A DNA stretch of 43,746 nucleotides from Chloroflexota bacterium (GCA_016208355.1 JACQYE010000138.1:1-43746); one strand, 5' to 3'; shown: positions 8,356 through 18,913, counted from the first letter of the stretch. The notes: generated from the sequence alone by a model not told the origin. Numbers and translations: made by a program.

Positions 8356-10113
8356 CTATGGATAGGTGCAATATGGTGCAGACACAGATGGCTCGAACCA
8401 CCGGCAGTTTGCGGCTTCACATGAAGATTTGGATGAATACTGACCAGGATTTGTACACACTAATTGCGTTGGTTCTTCACAGGGAGGAATATAGACTGTC
8501 AGCGTTGTGCAAGTGTCCTCTTCATAACCTGGCATACATATACTACACCCCGGATCGAATATATATCCCGGGGGACAGGTGGGTTCATAAGAGTCCGGCG
8601 GCAGTTGGCAGCAGGCATTCTCAGGATCATATTCCATGCCCTCCAGGCAGTCGACGAGCGTATATAAATCCGGTATACCGACCGGGACACATACATCCAT
8701 CCCTTCATATTCGCTCGGGAAGTAACCAACCGGACAAATACCACAGATAGGTTTTGGGAGACAGCCGAACCCTGGAATAGCAATGGCGTCCCCGGAGCAC
8801 ATGAATACATCGCCTGGTTCATGGTCAAAGTAACAAAGATCATCGTGATTGTCGTAGTAATAACCTGGCGGGCATTCGGGGGTGGTGGGAGGAAGCAGAA
8901 CGGCAGGCAGATTGGGGCAAATGGTCAATTCGAAGGTGGTATCCAAGGGCACGTTGGTAATGGTTAATATGTCGGGGAATGCCGGATCGTGGTTGACGAT
9001 GGGGACTCCAATCGAAGAAGTGATGAAGTAATCAATCTCTTCAACCGGCTCACCAAAATCCAGGTTGACCACGCCATAGTCGGTGCCATCCTGGCTGACC
9101 ATGCAAAACGCATTGACAATTGGATCCGGCGACTCTGAGACTACTGGCGTTGGCTGGTCGAGCGGGGGGATGTACATGGCCTGCACTTCACAGGCGGGTG
9201 GCGGAGGATCGATAATCGTTTCCCCAGTGAGGATGCAGCGAAATCCGAGGTCGGCAGTATGTTTTTCAGGCTTCAGGTCTATGCGCAGGTAAATAAGTAA
9301 TTCTTCCAACGGTGTCAGGTAGCTTGAGCCACGTACCACGCGCGTATCGCCCGTGGAAGGCCCGGTCGGGTTGGAGGTCGGGGACTGAGCGTAGTACTCG
9401 GCATCGTACCGGTCGAGTACCCACTCATACACATTGCCTGCCGTATCCGCAAGTTCGTAGAAACTGGCTCCCAGCAGGTAGGAGCGGACGTGCTGAGGTC
9501 CGTCGGGGTCGAAACAACCCTCGAAGTTGAGCAGGTTGCAGGTCGGCTCGTCTTCGCCCCAGGGATAAGGATCCCCTTCATCGCCACGGGCTGCTTTTTC
9601 CCATTCGGCCTCCGTGGGGAGGCGGCCTTCGATCCACTCGCAGTATGTCTCTGCCTGATACCAGTCCACCCCAACCACAGGGTCGCTGGCGTAGGAAGCG
9701 AGACTAAACCAGTAGGGTACGCCGTTTTCGACTGCCGGAGGGGTACAGACGCCAAGAGCAACACATTGGGCGTACATCCGGTTGGTGACTTCGGTCTGGT
9801 GGATCCAGAACCCGTCCAAGGTGATGGTATGAGCGGGATTGTGATCACTTGGTTCCGCCTTGTCTTGCCCCATGATAAAATCACCCGGCGGGACATAGAC
9901 AACAAAACTGTTGTCTGTCCACAAAATTGCCGTTCCAGCCTCCGGTTGGGGGATATCAATGTCCAGTTCCTGGTTTTGGATGGCGGGCACATCCGTCTCA
10001 ACGATTTCGGGTGTCCCGGTGGCAGGTTGCCCAAAGTCCAGATTGCATCCCACCAGGAAGCAAAGCAGGATGATACAAAGCCCTTTTCCGATGTGTTTCA
10101 TAGATGTTTTCAT
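8356..10113 (-). CDS. SUMF1/FGE-fold lipoprotein with Cys-rich C-terminus, diverged paralogue 4
   Basis: 585 residues. Start chosen at 10113 (GGGGAGGG, 5-base spacing); MKTSMKH follows, then the lipobox LVGC. The SUMF1 domain is complete: 'VPPGDFIMGQDK', 'HQTEVTNRMYAQC', 'RLPTEAEWEKAARG', 'ELADTAGNVYEWVLDRY', 'DLGFRCILTGE'. It is clearly more distant from the other three copies. The site of the FGE cysteines reads 'RGSSYLTPLEELLIYLR', without Cys. The middle beta segment and Cys-rich tail have the same plan ('CPPGYYYDNHDDLCY', 'CTNPGQYSSKSSCEAANCRW', end 'YCTYP'). It is the first gene of the minus-strand array and possibly the ancestral copy. Function unknown. Confidence 0.83.
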   Translation of the reverse strand: MKTSMKHIGKGLCIILLCFLVGCNLDFGQPATGTPEIVETDVPAIQNQELDIDIPQPEAGTAILWTDNSFVVYVPPGDFIMGQDKAEPSDHNPAHTITLDGFWIHQTEVTNRMYAQCVALGVCTPPAVENGVPYWFSLASYASDPVVGVDWYQAETYCEWIEGRLPTEAEWEKAARGDEGDPYPWGEDEPTCNLLNFEGCFDPDGPQHVRSYLLGASFYELADTAGNVYEWVLDRYDAEYYAQSPTSNPTGPSTGDTRVVRGSSYLTPLEELLIYLRIDLKPEKHTADLGFRCILTGETIIDPPPPACEVQAMYIPPLDQPTPVVSESPDPIVNAFCMVSQDGTDYGVVNLDFGEPVEEIDYFITSSIGVPIVNHDPAFPDILTITNVPLDTTFELTICPNLPAVLLPPTTPECPPGYYYDNHDDLCYFDHEPGDVFMCSGDAIAIPGFGCLPKPICGICPVGYFPSEYEGMDVCVPVGIPDLYTLVDCLEGMEYDPENACCQLPPDSYEPTCPPGYIFDPGCSICMPGYEEDTCTTLTVYIPPCEEPTQLVCTNPGQYSSKSSCEAANCRWFEPSVSAPYCTYP

Positions 10114-10218
10114 TCGACCCTCCCCGAAATAAAACAACCCCAGTGCGTGGGGCTGTTGGCAGGATGAAAAATAATGCGAGCCCTTCGGCTACATTACAAA
10201 TTTGATAAGTTTATTATA
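10114..10218 (-). promoter_or_regulatory. -10 and structured leader of paralogue 4
   Basis: TATAAT (10218-10213, preceded by TTG) is followed by AAAC as in paralogue 1. Then come hairpin AGCC-GAAG-GGCT, CATCCTGCCAACAG, and a terminator-like hairpin CCCCA-N5-TGGGG (10152-10138) followed by TTGTTTTATTT and GGGGAGGG. Both hairpins are kept but with different bases from paralogues 1 and 2. The third, RBS-proximal hairpin is missing here. The -35 region is weak. Confidence 0.5.
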
Positions 10219-10260
10219 CAACGATAATAAAAAACAACCATCCCCCGCCGGTCATAAGAA

Positions 10261-10851
10261 CTATTTCTGGAGGCATGGGAGGATACCCATAATCGCGGCA
10301 TTTGGTTCAGACAAGGTCAGCGCCAGCACTGGGACGGTGTCAACAGTGTAAACATCGGAGACGTTGCCCATCTTCCAATGACGCGTCAGGATGCCAACCG
10401 TGTTGACATCTCCGGCGATGGCCTGCGCCATCTCTTCGGGATCTGGAGCCAGTCGCGCCAGCGAAGTGACCGGCGCGCCGCCGAGAGCGGTCTGCTCGAA
10501 GATCTGCTGGACGTCTTCTCCCGCGGCGAAGACCCAGACCTGCACTTTGGCATCGTCGCCATTGACTTCCTGCCAGTTCTGGATTGAGCCGGTGAACAAG
10601 CCGAGCACTTCGTCGGCGGTCAGGCTGTTGATCGGGCTCTGTGGGTTAACAATGACCAGTATTTCCTCTGTATCTATTTGGTAAGCCGGGGAGGTGATAT
10701 TTGCGTCACCAATGCGGAGAGCCAGGTCGGTGCTGGAAAGATCGAGATAGTCGGCGGCGCGCAGTTCGGCGCTGACGATGTTCTCGCCAGCGCAGTCGTA
10801 CACGTCTGCCAGCCAGGGCTGGGCGGCGGAGGTGTACTGGACGGTAGTTAA
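10261..10851 (-). pseudogene. Phosphate-type periplasmic binding protein, 5'-truncated remnant
   Basis: The frame is open from 10851 to the stop at 10261 (about 196 codons). It reads as the C-terminal two thirds of a PstS-like PBP domain: 'VQYTSAAQPWLADVYDC', 'NPQSPINSLTADEVLGLFTG', 'IQNWQEVNG', 'VWVFAAGEDVQQIFE'. Such proteins begin with a signal peptide and lipobox directly before the 'VQYTSAA' strand. Here that part is replaced by the coding sequence of uppP in another frame, and a TGA lies just upstream. The first in-frame ATG/GTG codons are inside the domain and give no export signal, so a working binding protein is unlikely. It is read as one half of a deletion junction. Confidence 0.7.
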
Positions 10852-11593
10852 TCAGCCACTTGACCGCCAACCAGCCAATCACAGCAGCGGTCACGAAACC
10901 AACTGCCAGCGGCAAGAGGAAACTTGCCAGGTCGGGCATTTTGATCACATCCAGCATCTCGTAGCCGCCTGCCGCCAGCATGACCGGGATGGACATGAGG
11001 AAGGCGAAACGCGCCGCCGATTTCCGGTCGAGGCCGCGGAACATACCGGCGGAGATGGTTGTGCCGGAGCGGGAGGCGCCCGGGAATACGGCGATGACCT
11101 GGAAGAGGCCGACGATGAGCGCGTCCAGCCAGGTCATCGAGTCTAGGCCGCGGGATTTCTTCGTCAACCACTCGGCCATGGTCAGCAGGAGGGCGGCAGT
11201 AAAGAGACGGATGGACGCCTCCAGCAGGGGAGTCTTGAACAGGGCTTCCACCGCGTCCTTGAGCAGGTAGCCGGCGAGCAGCGCGGGGACGGTGGCGATG
11301 AGGATGTACCAGCCCAGGCGTGCTTCCGTGTCAAGTCTTCCCGTGTTACGCTTGATTAGTAGGGGAATACTGGCAAGTGTGGCCCGGACGATTTTCCACA
11401 AGTCTTTCCAGAAGAAGATAAACAGCGAGACGATGGTCCCCAGCTGGACGATAACCAGGAACGAGAACATGGCATCGCCCGCGGGGAGGCCGAGCAGTTG
11501 CTGGCCGATGAGCAGGTGGGCGGTGGATGAGACGGGGATGAATTCAGTCAGGCCTTGGATGAGGCCGAGGATGAAGGAGTGAAAGAGGGTCAT
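10706..11593 (-). CDS. uppP: Undecaprenyl-diphosphatase, C-terminus replaced by out-of-frame sequence
   Basis: Dephosphorylates undecaprenyl pyrophosphate at the membrane to recycle the lipid carrier of cell-wall synthesis. Family motifs are present: 'GLIQGLTEFIPVSSTAHL' near the N-terminus with the Glu and Ser residues of the active site, and 'PGASRSGTTI' in the middle, within several hydrophobic helices. Homology holds for about 248 residues up to 'GWLAVKWLINY'. There the usual last transmembrane helix is missing, and the frame runs on through 47 basic residues ('RRPALAGRRVRLRWREHR') that are the binding-protein sequence read out of frame. The enzyme core is intact, but the last helix is lost. 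The ATG is GC-neighboured by TTAACC repeats. Confidence 0.85.
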   Translation of the reverse strand: MTLFHSFILGLIQGLTEFIPVSSTAHLLIGQQLLGLPAGDAMFSFLVIVQLGTIVSLFIFFWKDLWKIVRATLASIPLLIKRNTGRLDTEARLGWYILIATVPALLAGYLLKDAVEALFKTPLLEASIRLFTAALLLTMAEWLTKKSRGLDSMTWLDALIVGLFQVIAVFPGASRSGTTISAGMFRGLDRKSAARFAFLMSIPVMLAAGGYEMLDVIKMPDLASFLLPLAVGFVTAAVIGWLAVKWLINYRPVHLRRPALAGRRVRLRWREHRQRRTARRRLSRSFQHRPGSPHW

Positions 11594-11609
11594 GGTTAAT
11601 GGTTAATCC
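11592..11609 (+). repeat. Left arm of inverted TTAACCAT repeat flanking the four-helix-bundle gene
   Basis: ATGGTTAATGGTTAATCC on the plus strand. It covers the uppP start codon and the stop codon of the neighbouring four-helix-bundle gene. ATGGTTAATGG is the exact reverse complement of the outer end of the right arm at 12065-12089. Confidence 0.6.
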
Positions 11610-12055
11610 TGTTCAGTGGAATCTTCGATTAGATAAGGTGCTTGTATTTCGTGAACAACATGATTTGCCCCCGGTTCATTGATGCCAGTTTTGGCTTTCT
11701 TGAGATAACTGATCCATCCGCCAATGGAACGGGCAACAGATTCCGCCTCGCGGGTTGTGCTTGTATAGATTTCGTTGTTGATAAATCCCAGTTCTTTTGC
11801 CAAACAAAGATGGCTCTGCGCTTCGGTCAATGAACCGCGTGCGATGTAACAAAACCGAACATTATCTTGAAAGTAGAACCGTCCATGCCCTTCTGCGATA
11901 TTCGCCGGGACACTGGATGCGGCGCGCTTGAGTTGGTCTGCCAGATTGTATTTTTCGCTGGCGGGCAATAGTGGAACGATTTTTGTGTAAATCGTTATGG
12001 CAAAACCGCGCGCCAATCTCCACACTTCCAACTGGTCAAGGTTCATCACGGTCAT
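11603..12055 (-). CDS. Four-helix-bundle protein of the S23 / 23S rRNA intervening-sequence family
   Basis: 150 residues. The start at 12055 has GGAG 7 bases upstream. The pattern 'LEVWRLARGFAITIYTKI', 'YNLADQLKRAASSVPANIAE', 'GSLTEAQSHLCLAKELGFI' and 'SVARSIGGWISYLKK' is typical of the four-helix-bundle family (TIGR02436). That family is found in 23S rRNA intervening sequences, as free-standing genes, and as the Avd partner of diversity-generating retroelements. Its molecular role is poorly known; basic pentamers binding nucleic acid are described for relatives. This copy has an extra acidic C-terminal tail of about 25 residues. No rRNA or reverse transcriptase is nearby. It sits between uppP and tgt with short inverted repeats at both ends. 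Confidence 0.85.
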   Translation of the reverse strand: MTVMNLDQLEVWRLARGFAITIYTKIVPLLPASEKYNLADQLKRAASSVPANIAEGHGRFYFQDNVRFCYIARGSLTEAQSHLCLAKELGFINNEIYTSTTREAESVARSIGGWISYLKKAKTGINEPGANHVVHEIQAPYLIEDSTEQD

Positions 12056-12064
12056 ATCCCAACT

Positions 12065-14606
<2,542 letters not shown>

Positions 14607-14609
14607 CTA

Positions 14610-15410
14610 ATGGAAAACAGAGAACTGAATCGTTATGCCAAAATTCTGGAAGCAATCTTTTTGAAGCGATTCAAGAAAGGCGTCGCTGAAATTGATTTCG
14701 AGCGAGCTGAGTTCGGCAAGATTGCAGAAGAGTTGGGAATTATCTTGCCAAAAAATCTGGGCGATGTGCTGTATTCCTTTCGATATCGGACTCTCCTGCC
14801 CAGGTCCATCACATCCAAAGCGCCAAAGGGCTATGAATGGATTATCCGACCTGCAGGCAAAGGGAAATATAAACTTGTGATTGCCAAGCAATCAATCATC
14901 GCGCCGTCCAATGTCTTGGTTGAAACTAAAATTCCCGATGCTACGCCGGGTGTGATCGCCGCGTATTCCATGAACGATGAGCAATCCCTTTTGGCAAGGC
15001 TTCGCTATAACCGCTTGGTGGATATTTTCACCGGGTTGACTTGTTATTCCCTACAAAATCATCTGCGAACAACCCTGCGCAATGGCTCGCAAGTCGAAAC
15101 CGACGAAATTTACATCGGATTGGATAAACGCGGTGCTCATTATGTTTTGCCAGTTCAAGCAAAAGGCGGCAAAGACAGGATTGGCGTTGTTCAAATCGAG
15201 CAGGATTTTGAGATATGCAGTCTCAAGTTTCCCCGCTTGATCTGCCGGGCGATCGCGGCGCAATTTGTGGAAGATAATCTCATTGCGCTCTTTGAATTCG
15301 AGCAGTCGAAGGATGGGATCAAAGTCGCATCCGAAAAACATTATCGACTTGTAAGACCGGATGAATTATCCCCCGAGGAACTTCAGAGTTATTCTGCTCG
15401 ATTATCTTGA
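14610..15410 (+). CDS. Putative type II restriction endonuclease (PD-(D/E)XK-like)
   Basis: 266 residues, starting three bases after the methyltransferase stop. The centre has 'VETDEIYIGLD' (about 162-172) and 'YVLPVQAKGGKD' (about 178-189). An acidic residue followed by Q-A-K is a frequent variant of the PD-(D/E)XK nuclease core, with Gln or Glu before the catalytic Lys 185. The N-terminal 100 residues contain a helical part and a possible winged-helix-like strand region ('GYEWIIRPAGKGKYKLVIAK'). The pairing with an SPPY methyltransferase supports a restriction enzyme. Recognition site and cleavage pattern are unknown. A weaker alternative is a DNA-repair nuclease of the same fold. Confidence 0.72.
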   Translation: MENRELNRYAKILEAIFLKRFKKGVAEIDFERAEFGKIAEELGIILPKNLGDVLYSFRYRTLLPRSITSKAPKGYEWIIRPAGKGKYKLVIAKQSIIAPSNVLVETKIPDATPGVIAAYSMNDEQSLLARLRYNRLVDIFTGLTCYSLQNHLRTTLRNGSQVETDEIYIGLDKRGAHYVLPVQAKGGKDRIGVVQIEQDFEICSLKFPRLICRAIAAQFVEDNLIALFEFEQSKDGIKVASEKHYRLVRPDELSPEELQSYSARLS

Positions 15411-15414
15411 AACA

Positions 15415-15440
15415 AACACGCGGTCAACAGGCCGTGTGTT
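15415..15440 (+). terminator. Terminator of the restriction-modification pair
   Basis: AACACGCGG pairs with CCGTGTGTT (one G-U) around an 8-base loop, followed by CTCTTTCCTTCTC. It starts 5 bases after the nuclease stop. Confidence 0.55.
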
Positions 15441-15466
15441 CTCTTTCCTTCTCACGATTCATTGCC

Positions 15467-16722
15467 TTACTCGTTATACTCCTTCTCCTCCGGATACTCC
15501 ACCCCGCGCGCATCTGACTCCACGTCGCGGGCGGTGGATTCCGCCGCCAGGAACTCGCGGAAATATTCGTGCTGGATGACCAGGTCCATGATCTCGTTCG
15601 TGCCGGTCCAGATGGTGATGAGACGCACGTCGCGCAGCAGTCGCTCGACCGGGAAGATGTCGGTGTAGCCGATGCCGCCCAAAATCTGCATGGCGTGGTT
15701 GACGACCGTCCAGGCGGTCTCGGTGGAGAACTTCTTGGCCTCCGAGACCAGCCGCCGGACGCGGTCTGGATGTTCTCCGGCGTCCACCGCCCGGCAGACG
15801 GAGTAGTCGAGGGCGCGGGCGGCGTCCAGCAGCGTCACGCTCTCGGCGACCTTGAAACTGACCCCCTCGAACTGGCGGATCTTCTGCCCGAAGGCCTTGC
15901 GCCGGTCGGCGTAACGGGCAGCGATCTCGATCGCAGCGCGTCCCATGCCGACCGCGCCGCAGGCGGAGGTCATCCGCTCCGGGACCATCATGCGGTGGAA
16001 GACTTTCGTCCCGTTGCCGATGCCGGCCTTGCCGCCGAGCACGTTCTGGACCGGGATCGGGGCGTCGTGGAAGACCAGCCTCCCGGTCCCGCCGCGCCGC
16101 CGCGCGTGCCCATCAGCCCATAGACGTGCTCCACGCTGACGCCCTCGCCGCGCTCCACCAGGAAGGCAGTCATAGCTTTCTTCGGGTCGTCCATCCCCTC
16201 GACTTTGGCGTAGACCAGCAGCAGGTCCGCGCCTTCGGCGCCGACGACGAAACGCTTCTGGCCGTTGATGTAGAATATATCTCCCTCGCGGCGGGCGCGG
16301 GTGGTGGCCGCGAAAAAGTCTGAGCCGCCGCGCGGTTCGGTCAGCCCTTCGGCAACGGTCATCTTGCCGCGCAGCACCGGTTTGAGATATTTCTCCTTTT
16401 GCTCCTGGCTGCCAAACTCGTGGATCGCTTCGCCAACGATGGAGACCAGCGAGTAGAGGCAGGCCAGCGAGGTGCCGAGCGTCCCGGCTTCCTCCAGCGC
16501 GACCAGTTCCGAGGTCCAGGGCAGGCTGCGCCCGCCCCACTTCTTGTCGAAGCGCAGGCCGAGCAGGTTGCGGCGCGCCGCCTCCTGCAAATATTCACGC
16601 GGATAGGTCACTTTGTCCGCGTCCATGTCCAGCAGCAACTGGCGCGGCACCCGGCGGACGAAGTCCTGCATTTCGAGGCGCAGGGCTTTTTCTTCGGAGG
16701 TCAAGAGAGATTCGATGGACAT
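15467..16722 (-). pseudogene. Acyl-CoA dehydrogenase, frameshifted by an 8-bp tandem duplication
   Basis: It would oxidise acyl-CoA to enoyl-CoA with FAD. From the ATG at 16722 (GGAGG, 5-base spacing) the N-terminal and middle domains read normally: '[12 protein letters not shown]', '[16 protein letters not shown]', '[20 protein letters not shown]', up to 'LMGTRGG'. After that the homology moves to another frame: '[19 protein letters not shown]', '[17 protein letters not shown]', '[21 protein letters not shown]', '[17 protein letters not shown]'. The shift falls on two exact copies of CGCGGCGG (minus strand). Removing one copy restores a single 415-residue frame with '[12 protein letters not shown]'. 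It is the last gene of a likely minus-strand operon behind the SDR gene (21-base gap). Real mutation versus assembly error cannot be decided here. Confidence 0.85.
16089..16104 (-). repeat. Exact 8-bp tandem duplication inside the acyl-CoA dehydrogenase gene
   Basis: The plus strand has CCGCCGCG twice in a row (16089-16096 and 16097-16104). The 8-base insertion accounts for the frameshift: gene length from start to stop is 1256 bases, and 1248 (416 codons) without one copy. Confidence 0.85.
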
Positions 16723-16743
16723 GCCTTCCTCCATCTTTCTTTC

Positions 16744-17529
16744 TCAGTGCATAAATTGATTGGCTGCGGCGGCCAGGGTTTGGCGGGGTAACAGGCGTGT
16801 GAACCAGGCAAAGAGGGCATTCATGTTTCCTGTCACCACACAGGAACGGCCTTTCAGCAACGCCTTGATCCCGATGCGGACTACGTCAGCGCTTTCCATC
16901 GCCGTCCGTCGTTGGTAAGCGGTTATTTTTTGGTCGGCGACAGCGAGGAATTCCGTGCGGGCGACGCCTGGGCAAAGGACAGTGCACTTCACGTTGGTTT
17001 TTCGGAGTTCATAATGCAGCGCCTCGCCAAAACTGAGCACGTAACTTTTGGCAGCGGAATAGACGGCATAGGTGGGCGTAGGCTGGAAAGAACCGGTCGA
17101 GCCAATCAACAGGATATACCCGCTATCGCGCGCCGCCATGTCCGGTACGAACAGGCGCGTCAGGTGGGTGAGCGCCACAACGTCCACTTCCAGCATCTGG
17201 TGCAGTCGCTGCCAGGGGGTGTCTTTGAATTCACCATACACGCCCAGCCCGGCGTTGTTGACCAGGATGTCCACGGCCTGATTGGCGTTCTTGAGCTGGT
17301 CATAGAGACGCTGTGGGGCATCGGCCTCGAGCAGATCCATGACGATATTTTTTATCGGGACATCACATTGTTTGGAAATTTCTGCCTGCAATGCAGCCAG
17401 GCGTTCCCCCCGCCGTGCTACGAGAACCAGGTTGCAGCCTCGTTCAGCCAATTGACGGGCGAAGTCCGCCCCCAGGCCGCTCGACGCCCCAGTGATGAGG
17501 GCAGTTTTACCACGCAGAGTATCGGTCAT
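16744..17529 (-). CDS. Short-chain dehydrogenase/reductase (SDR)
   Basis: 261 residues, standard length for classical SDRs. It has the nucleotide-binding motif TGASSGLG (13-20), NNAG (91-94), Ser 144/146 and the catalytic Y157-x3-K161 ('AVYSAAKSY'). An Arg pair after the second strand ('VARRGERL') favours NADP(H). The sequence resembles DltE/YqjQ-type SDRs acting on lipid-like or unknown carbonyls; the substrate cannot be assigned. The C-terminus is hydrophobic ('MNALFAWFTRLLPRQTLAAAA'-like), suggesting membrane contact. The ribosome site GGAGGAGAGG is good. It lies between a membrane protein gene (30-base gap) and the acyl-CoA dehydrogenase (21-base gap), so lipid metabolism is a fair guess. 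Confidence 0.9.
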   Translation of the reverse strand: MTDTLRGKTALITGASSGLGADFARQLAERGCNLVLVARRGERLAALQAEISKQCDVPIKNIVMDLLEADAPQRLYDQLKNANQAVDILVNNAGLGVYGEFKDTPWQRLHQMLEVDVVALTHLTRLFVPDMAARDSGYILLIGSTGSFQPTPTYAVYSAAKSYVLSFGEALHYELRKTNVKCTVLCPGVARTEFLAVADQKITAYQRRTAMESADVVRIGIKALLKGRSCVVTGNMNALFAWFTRLLPRQTLAAAANQFMH

Positions 17530-17559
17530 GTCCTCTCCTCCAAACTACAAATTAGTATT

Positions 17560-18294
17560 TTACGCCGCTCCGGTCGTCATCGTTTCGATGGGGATATCGC
17601 CCAGTTCCGGGACCAGCGCCGTTTTCCGTTCGATGACCGCCAGCCGGCCGAGGAAGGCCGCCAGCAGCAAGGCGAAATGGCACATGATGGAGGGCAGGGC
17701 TTTGTCCGCGATCGGGATGACCGCCACGGTGACTAGCGAGGGAAAGATGAAAGCCATCGAGCCGAGCAGCACCTGTCCCAGCAGGAGACGCTGGCGGCGG
17801 TCGTCGCAGACTGTTACGCCATAGGCTGAGAGCAGGAGCATGCTCATCAGCCCGGCCTGATAGAACATGCCGTAGAGTCCGTAGAGCGGGGTCGGGTTGG
17901 TGTAACGCGCAAAGACGATCATGCAGACCGATGCGCTCACGAAGGTTTTTTCGATGGCGATGCCAATCACCAGCGCCAGGCAGAACAGGTACATGCCGTA
18001 GGCGAAACGGTAGACCGTCTGCGTGCGGGTGGGATAGAGGTGGGCGACCAGGAGCAGACCGGTGGGCGGGAGCCAGGCGACGACGATGAAAGCCAGCCGG
18101 GGCAGCAGCGACCCGCTAATGGGCAGCAGACCGGTGCACAGGACGGCCTCGACGATCTGGTACCCCGCCAGGAACAGCAGGATGGCGGCCGTGGTGCGGA
18201 CGATGGGCTTGCGGCCCGGCCCGCGCAAGGCCCAGACCGCTGCGCCAATCTCGAGCGCGGCGGTGGCGACGGAGAGAAATGGGTTGTAGTTCAT
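17560..18294 (-). CDS. Unknown integral membrane protein, about seven transmembrane helices
   Basis: 244 residues, mostly hydrophobic, with about seven predicted helices separated by short polar loops ('RGPGRKP', 'YPTRTQTVYR', 'CDDRRQRLL'). No signal peptide is seen. I do not recognise a family; the layout (seven helices, Trp/Pro in helix 3 'VAWLPPTGLLLVAHLYP') recalls the N-terminal membrane sensor regions of histidine kinases, but no cytoplasmic domain follows. It lies in a tight minus-strand row, 24 bases after the upstream unknown gene and 30 bases before the SDR gene. Function unknown. Confidence 0.75.
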   Translation of the reverse strand: MNYNPFLSVATAALEIGAAVWALRGPGRKPIVRTTAAILLFLAGYQIVEAVLCTGLLPISGSLLPRLAFIVVAWLPPTGLLLVAHLYPTRTQTVYRFAYGMYLFCLALVIGIAIEKTFVSASVCMIVFARYTNPTPLYGLYGMFYQAGLMSMLLLSAYGVTVCDDRRQRLLLGQVLLGSMAFIFPSLVTVAVIPIADKALPSIMCHFALLLAAFLGRLAVIERKTALVPELGDIPIETMTTGAA

Positions 18295-18318
18295 GTTTTT
18301 AAATCCTTGAAAATAAGG

Positions 18319-18837
18319 TTATGGCATTCCGATGAGTACTTTTGTCGGGCTGAAAAGCGCCATGGGAACCTGGTATTGGAGGGTCGGCATGTTGGGGTTG
18401 CTGACCGCGATATCGTAAATCGAGATCCAGGGTGAGTGCGCCGCTTCCAGTTGTCCGCCTACGGTCGAATTGCCGGCGATGCGCACGATGCCTCTAAAGA
18501 TGAATGTTCCCACGTGCAGCATGACTGGCTGCATGATTCGGTTGATCTCGTGCTGGTCATAATCCAACGGGTCGGCGGCGGGTGGCGCCAGGTGGAAGGC
18601 GATCACTTGTTGGGTTGGCAGGTAGAACTCGGCGTACTGGCAGGGCTTGACCGGGCTGACGCTGAATACCAGCATCTGCACGTTGACCAGGTGGAGGTAC
18701 TCCGGCGCGCCCTGTGTCCGCAACCATGTGCTGACGCGGGTCAGCGCGCTCTTGACCACCGCTTCACAACGCAGCATGGCAGTCTGTGTGTAGATCATCA
18801 CCAGGGCGGTTTTCTCGTCCGAGGCAAGTGTGTACAT
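18319..18837 (-). CDS. Unknown protein, 172 residues
   Basis: The start at 18837 (MYTLASDEK) is preferred over the in-frame ATG at 18861 because AGGAGG lies 4 bases before it. No signal peptide, membrane helix or known motif is seen. The sequence is mixed alpha/beta with a hydrophobic strand 'LHLVNVQMLVFSVSPV' and a C-terminal half rich in beta-type residues ('GTFIFRGIVRIAG', 'WISIYDIAVSNPNMP'). It could be a regulatory or binding protein for the neighbouring membrane protein, but that rests only on the 24-base gap. It diverges from recJ with 76 bases between the two starts. Confidence 0.7.
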   Translation of the reverse strand: MYTLASDEKTALVMIYTQTAMLRCEAVVKSALTRVSTWLRTQGAPEYLHLVNVQMLVFSVSPVKPCQYAEFYLPTQQVIAFHLAPPAADPLDYDQHEINRIMQPVMLHVGTFIFRGIVRIAGNSTVGGQLEAAHSPWISIYDIAVSNPNMPTLQYQVPMALFSPTKVLIGMP

Positions 18838-18913
18838 GCTTCCTCCTGTATTGCCTCTCAATTATACAACAACCCTTCCCCCGCCCCTATTCTGCGTTTA
18901 TACTCCAGCCACC

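Noticed and set aside
289-12055. Possible diversity-generating retroelement: SUMF1/C-type-lectin-fold proteins plus an Avd-like four-helix-bundle gene
   Set aside because: No reverse transcriptase or template repeat is visible. The SUMF1 domain is followed by about 300 more residues, whereas variable regions usually end the protein. Differences among the paralogues include many third-position changes and are not limited to adenines.
11603-12055. Intervening sequence within a 23S rRNA gene
   Set aside because: The gene lies between uppP and tgt, and no rRNA sequence flanks it.
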